Shown piece after piece: positions 55,722 to 64,000 of a stretch of DNA of 64,000 nt. How positions within the stretch are numbered: the first letter of the stretch is position 1; every line of letters begins with the position of its first letter. The DNA comes from Podospora pseudocomata (Eukaryota; Ascomycota; Sordariomycetes; Sordariales; Podosporaceae). The position numbers and the translations under genes were made by a program. The notes under the pieces were generated by a model, which did no database searches, was not told the origin of the DNA, and saw only the letters and a program-made list of their open reading frames with translations. The stretch covers positions 285,501-349,500 of the forward strand of contig NC_085887.1 of the NCBI RefSeq assembly GCF_035222375.1. Reading direction: 5' to 3'.

Positions 55722-57760
55722 ATGCCTACCGAGGACATGGAGGAGTTTTGGGCTTGTGTGAGTAGTTGGCAATATCTGAGCTAGGCTTGGTGACAATCGA
55801 GACGTCTCAATTGTTTGCGGTTAACAGAAACACCGCTGACACGCAGTAGTGCCGCTGTGGATTTGGTATGATGGTACCGACTGTAGCATTGGTTTGCATG
55901 GAAGTATCGTGTCAGCACGTGCTCTGTGTGCACTGTCCAGTTGAAAAATGCTGGGTAAAAGGTTGTAGGGAGCCCGAACCCTATGACGCGAAATTCAACT
56001 CGCAAATCCCATCAGAATCACACGGTACACAAGCTTTGGCCCAGTATATGAGCGAGTCACCCGAATCAACCTCGGCTTCTGAAAATGTCTCCCCATCAGC
56101 TTCAACAGCCACATATAAGACGTTTAGCCCACGCACTCCATCTTATCCTTCGTCGAGTGGGTTCCCTTCGCCAATATTTAGAGGTAGCTCGACAACGACT
56201 CCGTTGACCGACCACGAGGACATAGGAAACTCGGAGTGGGAAGATGATTCAGATCCCCTTGAGACCTACGATCCCGGGGATATCCTTCCACCCCCTCAGA
56301 TGTGGACTCAGCTGTTGGAGACAAACACCAATAGTGTATTTTTGGCCGCTCTTGAGCGGGGTTATGAGGGGTGGAAAAGAGAATACCAAAACTCTGCAAG
56401 TGAGTCAGGGTCTAATGCAGGTGCGGAGCCGGACAAACGAGATGCAAGCCAGAAGCAACGAAGTGGCGCAACAGGGTCATCAAGAAAACGGCTACACTCA
56501 GAGCTCGACGATGATTCCGGCGATGAAAATCCCGAAGAGCGGCGTAGATGTGGTCCTCGCCCCAAACCGACACCATCAGATGCAGATTCGCCGAGCCGTT
56601 TGCTGGCTTGTCCTTTCTGGAAAGAGGATTCCAGTCACTGGAAAGAATGTTTTCGGTACAAGCTAAAGAGAATTCGGGACGTCAAACAACATTTGAGGAG
56701 AAGCCATTGCAGAAGCTACTGTGTTCGGTGTGGCGCGGAGTTTAAAAATGCCGGGGAATTGGACCTACACTATAAACGGGATCAACCATGCGACAAGGTT
56801 GTCTTTCAGGCCAAGTGGCTATCTGAGCTACAGCAGAAGGTGCTCAGGGAAAGTAGAGCAAACCCAAAGCTCTCCCTTGAGAGCCAGTGGTATACAATCT
56901 GGGACATTGTTTTTCCAGAAACACCGAAGCCCAGTTCGCCCTACGTGGACAGCACGATATCAGAGGACCTCAGCTCGTTTCTGGAATTTTTCAACCAGCG
57001 AGGTTCAGACATTATTCGGGAGACAGGAGAGAGTCTCGGATTCCATCTGGGGTTGATGCAAGAAAGACAACTCCTTCAAACATTCGTCGCCAGAATCTAT
57101 GACCGTTGGGCTTCTCCAAGAGGACACGCTCAGCGCACCGCTGCGCCTTCGCCCTTACAGGAGAACCCACAGCTTCTTCAAACTGGCTCTGAGCCTGACC
57201 TTGCGTGGGCACCACCAAGCAGTACGGATACACAGGAATACAGCACTCCGGCCTTGATGGACCTGACGGCCGACACAACCACGCAGCAGGATCAACAGAC
57301 TGCGCCTGAGGCTTCTTTCACCACTTCTAACCACATAGAAGCCGTTCAGAATTATCACTCACTCGATCCTATTACCACCGCCACGATTGAGTCAAGTGTT
57401 CTATGGTCAAACGTACCGGATTATGCGGGCGTGGTTCCAAACACATCAGATAACATTATGGTCCAATCTGACAGTACGCCGCTGATTCAGGCCAACAACG
57501 CACCTGTCTATATAGAGGAGCCAACATCTCTTCTTCACTACAATCACGATGGTGATCTTTTCAGCATCGACGATTCAACTGCAGGCCAGACTAGTCGTTT
57601 CTCGGAAGGGACATCGAGGCATGAAAGAACAACGACAGCGCCATTTGAGGACAGCCTCGACTTGCTTAACACTGAATTTGACCTCCTGCAAGCAGCATCC
57701 CTGGACAACTTTCTTTGGGAACACAACATGAATCATGACGAGGGGGGGGAAAGCTCGTAG
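55722..57760 (+). CDS. Fungal C2H2-like zinc-finger protein
   Basis: A 648-residue protein from exons 55722-55757 and 55850-57760. The intron has donor GTGAGT and acceptor GCAGTAG; using the earlier AG would put a stop in frame. The short first exon (MPTEDMEEFWAC) joins CRCGFG, giving an N-terminal Cys-rich motif with VCMEVSCQHVLCVHCPVEKC that could bind zinc. A long Ser/Thr/Pro-rich and acidic region follows. Near residues 264-325 is the fungal C2H2-type block seen in many filamentous fungal proteins: LACPFWKEDS, DVKQHLRRSHC, YCVRCGAEF with GELDLHYKRDQPC. The C-terminal 300 residues are disordered and Gln/Thr-rich, like an activation region. A regulatory role is plausible but unproven. It converges with the protease gene, 47 bp away. 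Confidence 0.8.
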
Positions 57761-57807
57761 AAACTGTGGATGATATAAACGACATGATCTATCACGGACA
57801 ACCGTCT

Positions 57808-58716
57808 TCAAACACGTGCCTTCAAAAACATCTTAATCGCCTCCAGCGCAACCCCCCTCCTCATACCAGTCTCATCATCCCAAGAAGAGTGCATCCCAAC
57901 AAGCTTCCCCGTCCTGGCGTCCAACAACGGAGCGCCGCTGTGGCCCCAATACGTCCAACAATCATGCTGCAGCGCCCCAATCTCAGAGTTGTCCTGCACA
58001 TCCTGTCCCTCGGCATACCCGCAGAATGACCCGCTGCTAAGATGCAGCACATCATACCCCGTCGATATTCCCGCCTCACTGGCTTCGAGGTCTTCACTGC
58101 CAGGGTGGCCAATACAGACCAAGCCTGCCCCGAGCTGGGGTGCCCCATCTGCTAGTGTCACTGATGGGAAAGAAACGCCTTCTGGGAGATCCCCAGGCGC
58201 TGCTGCTGAAGCCGCGGTGACCTGCAACAGCGCAAGGTCCCTCTGCGAATCCCACGCCAGACACTTGGCAGACGCAGCCCTGCCAGACGCGAAGAGAAGC
58301 CAGTGGACCTTTTCCAGATCCAACTCAGTCTCATCCCCCGCTACGCAGTGTGCACATGTTAGTAGGAGGCCCGAGGGGTTAATACACACGGCTGTGCCGG
58401 CCTCCTGCTGGGCAAAGACGAGTGTTGCTGAGACGGCGTGGGGCGCATTCCGCTTGAGGGTTCTGGGAACGGTGATCGCGTATTTTTGGAGAAAGTGTTG
58501 CTTTTTGAGGAGGAGGTTGTGGTCGTCGCGTGGTAGACGCGTCAGGCTGATTGGTGGTTTGGTGGGGAGGGCTGTGATGTAGGGCTTTGCTGCGGGTTGG
58601 GATGGCAGTGGTGGGGCTGGTGTTTCTGTCTCATCAGCGAGATGGATTTCTGTGCCGCTTGTGCTGCCGGCGATCTGCTTTCTTTGAGCCCGAGTGCGGG
58701 CAGCAATGAGACTCAT
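57808..58716 (-). CDS. HtrA/trypsin-like serine protease, intracellular
   Basis: An intronless 302-residue protein with a complete chymotrypsin-fold triad: His123 in LLTCAHCVAG, Asp160 in QRDLALLQV, Ser260 in YWGHSGAPLLD. The oxyanion-region GHSGAP and the substrate-pocket strand GKLVGMHSS fit S1-type HtrA-like proteases; no PDZ domain follows. There is no signal peptide. The basic N-terminus (MSLIAARTRAQRKQ) could be a nuclear or mitochondrial signal. Fungal proteins of this kind are usually annotated as trypsin-like proteases of unknown role. Its 3' end nearly touches that of the C2H2-like gene, so the transcripts probably overlap. Confidence 0.87.
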   Translation of the reverse strand: MSLIAARTRAQRKQIAGSTSGTEIHLADETETPAPPLPSQPAAKPYITALPTKPPISLTRLPRDDHNLLLKKQHFLQKYAITVPRTLKRNAPHAVSATLVFAQQEAGTAVCINPSGLLLTCAHCVAGDETELDLEKVHWLLFASGRAASAKCLAWDSQRDLALLQVTAASAAAPGDLPEGVSFPSVTLADGAPQLGAGLVCIGHPGSEDLEASEAGISTGYDVLHLSSGSFCGYAEGQDVQDNSEIGALQHDCWTYWGHSGAPLLDARTGKLVGMHSSWDDETGMRRGVALEAIKMFLKARV

Positions 58717-59437
58717 GGTGAGCTACTCGACAAGCTGGAAGAGCCTTGTTCGGGCAAGTGAAGTGTTGTTTTGTGAGGCTTGACAGATCATGGTTAGCAA
58801 TGGTTGGTTGTTGGGTGGGGCTGCTTGCTGCCTAGCTGACCAACTCTGTTAGCGCGCATTTCTCAGCTTGATACGCGTTGATTCTGGAAAGTCAACATGA
58901 AAATCGTGAGAGTGTCATATCAAGAAAATGACCTGGTACCTGGTACATGTGACAGAACCAGTCGAAACCAAGTCTTGAAGAGGAAGGTATCCAAGCCAAG
59001 AGAGCATACGTGATCCAGCCAATCGTGCCCGGCGTTTCGGGGCAGGATTCACTGGGGCTTGAAGCATCATTGATGATATGTATGGAGTAAACAGGTCCAC
59101 GGTTCCTACGCATGAGCAGCATCATTTACCTCTGGGGACTGTAAAACGGCTTCCATTTACCCTGGGTAACATGGCTTTTCAGAACAGCCTTGAAGAGTGT
59201 GGGTAGGGAGTTTTCGCCACGAGTAAACTCTTTAACATTGAGCAGCGCGGATTATATGTCTCAACCTAGACACTCTATCGGCTTGGATTGGATGAGCGAT
59301 GGCAAATGCATAGGATCCCATTAGAAAAACTGCTAAACTCCCATAGTTTTGAGAGCACTTCCCGGCTCCCCATTCCGCATCACTAGTAGCTCCAGTTTGT
59401 CCTCCACCTGCGTGATATTCGACGCCCAGCACTGACT
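58717..59437. other. Intergenic
   Basis: The protease promoter and the 3' region of the dynamin gene. Short frames only, with nothing recognisable. Confidence 0.4.
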
Positions 59438-62054
59438 CTAATAGGTTATCTTCCCTGCCCTCCAAACCCTTTTCTTGTTCTGAACTCGCGGAGACGAGTT
59501 GTACTCTTCGGGCTCAGGCTCCGGCTCAGGCTCCGACTCCGGCTCCGGCTCAGGCTCCGGCTCAAGCTCTACTTCCGGTCCCGGTTCTGGCTCTTCTAGC
59601 GAGATGGGTGGTGACCTAATAGAAGATGTTTCCCGTTCTCGCTGTGTATCGGTTTCTTCTATCTTCACCAGAGATTCCATGTCGCTATCGTAGTCGCCAG
59701 TCATAGGGGAATTGCCAGCTGCCTTGATAGACACAAATACTGAGTCTGAGAAGCGAGTCAGAAACAAAGCACACGGTGGACTCGAATACAAACATGAGAC
59801 ATCAAGCTTACCACCACTGGCCCGAAACCCCGCGAACCTCTTACAAGTCTCAAGACCGTTTCGCAAGACATCAAGCTGTTTGGTAAGCTGTTCACGTTCG
59901 GCGCGATTCTCTTCGGACTCTCCCGCGATGCGAGAAATCAGCGTGGTTGACATCTCATACACGCCGAGTGGGGAAAGAATGTCGTGCAAAACAGAGATGA
60001 GCTTTGTCTCAATGACCTCAACAGCAACATCATCAACGAAACGTTTCAAGGCAACCTAAAAAAGTGATGACGTCGACCGTTAAATATGTACTTGAGGCAA
60101 ATATAGGGGAGAGAGGGAGAGTGCAAGCTCTCACCTTATAGTAGGCGTTCAGGCAATCCAAAGCTTCGTTGGCTGCAAAGCGGCACATATCTGGCTCGTT
60201 GGTGTCGGCAAGGGACGTAACCAAGCTCTGGATATCCCACATAGCAACATCGCCCGAGTCAGGGTGCGCAATCGGCACGCTGGTCAAATCATTTGTGTCA
60301 GAAATCTGGAAGAAGTTACGAAGAATTCTCGCTGTCCTCTTGGAGTCCCTCTCGCGCCGGACCTTCTGGAGCGTTTCGGTGAAATAGTGGTTGTATGTGA
60401 TGGGATGACCCTTTTGATGCGGGGCAACCAGCTCGGCGGTCTTGTCGGCTACCTCCTTCCTGATTCTTTGCATGGCAGGCCCGGAGATCTCGTTCTTCAG
60501 CCCACGAGAGGTTGAGCGGTCTGCAATGTGATCGATGACCAATTCTAGAAAGCGACCAGCAGCTCGCCACATCTTCTCGACATGCTGGCGAGCAACCTGT
60601 CCCCAGTGCTGAGATTGCTCATGAAAAAGCGTCACAACAACCAGTGGGTTGAACGTGCCCGGCAGCTCCCGTCCACGGGTCCTCCGAATCACCTCCTCAA
60701 TGTGGTTCAAAAATTCATCCCTCGTCACCTGCTGTGGTTTGAGCGAAGCCCCGAGGTTTGATGTTGACTCAAAATCCCCAATGGCCCGAAAATGCCCCGC
60801 CTTTGCCAACTCCTCGGCGAACGCTTCATTGAGGTTCTGGATGACAGCTCGGATGCGCTGTTTATATCCAACCGCTGTCATTGCGTCCTCGAAGAACTCG
60901 CCGTTGTAACTGCCGCTCGTTGAAGCCGTAACTAAAGCCTGGAACGCCTGGCTTAGGTGAAGGAGGTACCGTCTTTGTTCGTCAGGCGAATCTCTGGGTT
61001 GGCCGAGCGTTTCGAGCTGAAGTTGACAGGCTTTGAACTTTTCGTCAATCTCGCTCAGCAAGCTCGGGAGTTCAGCTGCAATCTGTCCCAGAAGAACCTT
61101 GCTTAGACGAGTCCTCAAGTTGGAAATGCCGAGATGAGAAGAATGCAACCCGGTCCAGGAACCTTTGCGGAAGAACTCTGCTTCGTTGGCATCACGCTCA
61201 CCCAGAGTTGAAGTGCCTTTCTCAGAATCCATATTCCTCAGTACGTGCCAGCCAAGGCGAAACTCGAACTGCTGGTTTCTTGCGAGAGATAGATAAAGAG
61301 CTTCACGGTCAGATCCTGGGGTCAAGTCATCGGGCTTTGTGATGACTCCCAATGTCCGACTACCAATGTTGTCCACGGCACGCGCCAGCTTGAGGACCAC
61401 CTGGTTGGCAAAGTCATTCTTGGCAGAGACGACAGCCAAGATGATGCACCTGGGCTCGTTCATATAGCCCTGCACAACTTCTTGGATAAGCTCAACATCG
61501 GAGGCCGACTGCTGCCTTGTCGGAGAGTGAATGAGACCAGGCAGATCAACGATGGTGAGGTGCGGACGGTCAGGACCTGTGATTTCAACCCTGAGGATGT
61601 CTTTGGCGAAGGCTTTACCATGTGTTGAAATGCCCATCGCAAGCTTAGCCTCGTCGATCAGCTTGGGGAGACCCGCAAAGTCGTCTAGGTGTTCCTGGAA
61701 TCCACGCAGCGAAGCCTGTTCAGATTCGGTCCGAGAGTCGCTTGGGACGATAGATACTTTGGCGCTTACGTGGGGTGTCCGGCGCAAAACTAACTCGGTA
61801 GGAAAGCGAGTGCAGAGGTTTCCATTGACTGGGAACGACACCCCCGAGATGGCCTGTAGCACGGAGCTTTTGCCTGAAGATTGATCTCCACACACGATGA
61901 TTTGAGGAAGGGAAACATAGTTGTTGATCCCCTGTAAGCGAAGCTGATCGATGGCGTCAAGGAGTTCGAGCTGATCCTGGGAGCATAGCTTGCTCAGGAC
62001 CTCACTCTCGAAAGCCACCATTACGTAACGATGAGAGAGGCCTATAAAGCCCAA
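59438..62054 (-). CDS. Mx-like dynamin-family GTPase
   Basis: An 823-residue protein in three exons: 62054-60135, 60055-59812 and 59745-59438. The G domain has the P loop GDQSSGKSS (56-64), the switch DLPGL (170-174) and TKPD (239-242). Middle-domain helices follow, and a C-terminal GTPase-effector segment (AANEALDCLNAYYK, then LKRFVDDVAVEVIETKLI) spans intron 1. There is no PH or proline-rich domain, so it belongs with Mx/DLP-type fungal dynamins rather than Vps1 or Dnm1. The tail is a Glu-Pro repeat (EPEPEPEPESEPEPEPEPEE). Intron 2 (66 bp, GTAAGC...CTCAG) is a multiple of three, so its retention keeps frame. An alternative Met at 62021 is nearby. Membrane remodelling or defence-type roles are inference. 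Confidence 0.85.
59505..59575. repeat. Coding Glu-Pro hexanucleotide repeat
   Basis: Imperfect CTCCGG/CTCAGG units (plus strand) that encode the Glu-Pro tail of the dynamin-like protein. Confidence 0.8.
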
Positions 62055-63027
62055 GAGACAGAGGCAGGCCAGGCAAACAGGCCGAGAAAGATGACACTGG
62101 AAAAGAAAAGTTGACTACCTTCGGTAGGTTGGCAACGAGTGTTGGAGAGGGAAAAGATAGAAGAGGAGAGAAGAGGAGAAAGAGAGAGAGAGAGAGAGGG
62201 ATGAAAATGGGTATTTGTAAGACTGAAGGTGATGGATCAGCAATCTGCTATGAGTTGCATAGTGCGCAATTGCAGGCCTCTATGCATACCAAGAGGTTTT
62301 TTTTTGGCCATATAGAGACCGTACCAGCAAGGTGCCCAGCCGACCCGGAAAGACAGCGGAACATATTGGACAAACGCTTCATGTGATTGTCGCAGGTGAT
62401 TGGTTCGTTCACATCCCGCCCGACTGCAGTTGGCCTTCCTGTGTTGGGCCACATTTCGGACTGTTTTTGCAGCCGCGATGAGCCACGATGATGGATTGAG
62501 ACTGGGAATGGGCTTCCCCTTGTTCCGGTGTGCAAATAGGTATCTAGGAGGTAGGTACCTCTAGGCACTCCTACTATCTATCTGGTTTCCAACAAAAATT
62601 ACATGCAATTAAGTGAAGTATTAGTGTTCAAGAGATGGCAGATGCAATGATCGATGACTGAGAAACCTACCTACCTTTCAATGAGGCTCACCAAAGAAAA
62701 AGTGAGGCGATGCAACGCATCCTTCACAGTGTGAATCAAAGAGTGGACTCTTAGGCTGCTGGGCAGAGGACCATGCATACGTAAAGTCGGTAAGGTGCCC
62801 TTTCCCGTGTTCATGTTTTTTCAGAATAGGACTTTCAATGGGCGGCATTTATGCGCTTAGGCTGGGACTATCACAGACAAACAAGATGAGATCCCGTCAC
62901 TTTATTCGCCTCTATCCCCTGCCTTGCTTCCCCCACTTGTCTGTGCGGTAACGTGCTTCCATCATCTTCCTCCTAGCCACACAATCATCTATACCGGCGG
63001 GTTACCATGACCCCCAACAGCAATCCC
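62055..63027. other. Intergenic
   Basis: Upstream of the dynamin gene. It holds a GA microsatellite (62180-62198), a T run, and TAGGTA-type words near 62540 and 62665. No supported gene. Confidence 0.45.
62157..62201. repeat. GA-rich microsatellite
   Basis: Interrupted (GA)n with a pure core of about nine units at 62180-62198, about 105-145 bp upstream of the dynamin start. Confidence 0.8.
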
Positions 63028-63539
63028 TCATTGATGAATGACGAACCTCTGCTCGCCATTGTACTGCTGATAAAACGATGCGCCCGACTGCAAGATGGGA
63101 AAAGCCGACGCAGGCCAGAACTTGGCCGCAGCAATGTTCTGACCCGCGTTGGACAGAGCAAGCTCGTAAAAGGGAGCAGGCCCGGTTGCATCAGCAGTCT
63201 GGACGCGACGGAACGACCAGATGATGCTCGGGTCGGTACATGTGGCGAAGCCGGTGTCGGGAAGAGAGCTGGAGCCGAGCGGCGTGCCAGAGAAGCCGCA
63301 CTCGGTGGCGTAGGGCATCTGGTTGGTGGCTACCTTGAAGCGAATGCTGTGGAGAGCGGTTAGAAGAGATCGTGAAGGAGGTGGGAGGGGAAAGCATACG
63401 TGCAGAGAGTTCCGTGGGGGATGCAGCCGGCGGTAAACTCGGAGACATCAAACTCCTGAGCATCGACACGGGGCTCAAGGGGAGCAGCGACGGCAGAGCC
63501 GAGCAGGGCGGTGAGAATGATGGCGGCGAAGGACTTCAT
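63028..63539 (-). CDS. Small secreted protein
   Basis: A 152-residue protein from exons 63539-63400 and 63346-63028, with a 53 bp intron (GTATGC...CACAG). The signal peptide (SFAAIILTALLGSAVA) is followed by LEPRVDAQEF. Four or five Cys (GCIPHGTLC, TECGFSG, ATCTDP) and a beta-rich, Gly/Ser/Thr-rich body suggest an extracellular protein. The C-terminal half (WSFRRVQTADAT, FYELALSNAG) is well ordered in character. No named family was recognised. The gene looks intact, with an exact frame across the intron. Confidence 0.78.
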
Positions 63540-63659
63540 CTTGGATGTTTTAATGAAGCTTGGGGATATTGAATGTCAGTTGAGTAGGTATTGAATCCAA
63601 TGTTGACTTGTTGCGTGCTAATAGAGAGAAGGGAACTCTTCACACAGCTGGAAGCATCC

Positions 63660-63668
63660 TTTTTATAC
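63660..63668 (-). promoter_or_regulatory. TATA box of the right-hand secreted-protein gene
   Basis: TATAAAAAG on the minus strand, about 120 bp upstream of the ATG at 63539. It is a strong match to the consensus at a suitable distance. Confidence 0.5.
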
Positions 63669-64000
63669 CTAGCGATGCCTTCACGCTATGCCTTCAACTT
63701 CTTATAGCGGTCCGCCACCATCCTCATACGTTTCTCAACATTCCTGATATTTTCAATAGTCTCAGTATCACGATGATCGATTTCGGAAGTTCGTGAAGTA
63801 GTAACGTTGCTACGAGGCGGTGTTTCGCAGGACCGCTAAGGCAGGGCCATCACGAGAGCACGCTAAGCATCAGTACGAGAATTCTGGAAGACACGAGGTT
63901 GCATAGTGGTGCTTACATGTAGGTTGAGTGGGCTGATCATATCTCGAATTCCGGCTCAGCGGCGAATCTTGAAGTGGTGGTGAGTAATCGCATCTATCTA
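63669..64000. other. Right edge, no gene seen
   Basis: The remaining bases contain no supported gene or repeat. Confidence 0.4.

Noticed and set aside
1-64000. Transposons, LTR elements or integrated viruses
   Set aside because: No transposase, integrase, reverse transcriptase, capsid-like frame or long terminal repeat was recognised by reading; old fragments could be missed by eye.

Overview
The window looks like nuclear DNA of a filamentous ascomycete, probably in the Sordariales. Genes carry one to three short introns of about 50-70 bp with GTAAGT-type donors and CTAAC or CTGAC branch sites, intergenic spaces run from about 50 bp to 2.7 kb, and two of the three tRNA genes are split after position 37. 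Fungus-specific families are present: elongation factor 3, HET domain, OM14-like, a CsbD/Hmp1-like protein and a fungal C2H2-type protein. All exon boundaries were read by eye from splice signals and frame continuity; no database was searched.
Left third (1-26.7 kb), mostly housekeeping. Elongation factor 3 runs off the left edge. It is followed by a CsbD-like protein, a secreted S41-type protease-like protein, a macrodomain protein head-to-head with glutaminyl-tRNA synthetase, a decayed F-box gene, tRNA-Ser, a siderophore-esterase-like hydrolase, a membrane protein with a (Asp-Arg)-rich repeat, a DUF4140/DUF4139 protein, an ExoIII-like AP endonuclease, tRNA-Glu and tRNA-Ile, a secreted substrate-binding-protein-like gene and a pseudokinase.
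Middle (28-43.3 kb), accessory. An intronless 793-residue RNA ligase of the DraRnl (Rnl5) type lies head-to-head with a SNF5/Sfh1 chromatin-remodelling subunit. The SNF5 stop codon is fused to a consensus splice donor and followed by a long same-frame reading frame. Next comes a run of five or six damaged genes: an unidentified secreted protein, a fragment, a HET-domain gene, a RING-finger gene, a small membrane protein and an LRR-like gene. At least three interruptions in this region are lone stops one C-to-T change away from Gln.
Right third (44-64 kb). An NLR-like protein (alpha/beta-hydrolase plus TPR-like repeats with no nucleotide-binding module) leads into ordinary genes: an unknown charged protein, the mitochondrial import oxidoreductase Mia40, and an OM14-like membrane protein whose ATG appears to be made by splicing. 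After these come a Cys-rich secreted protein, a quinone-oxidoreductase-like enzyme, a C2H2-like protein, an HtrA-like serine protease, an Mx-like dynamin and another small secreted protein.
No transposase, reverse transcriptase, LTR element, CRISPR array or rRNA was recognised. The best candidates for something unusual are the RNA ligase, the NOD-less NLR-like protein and the damaged-gene island between them.
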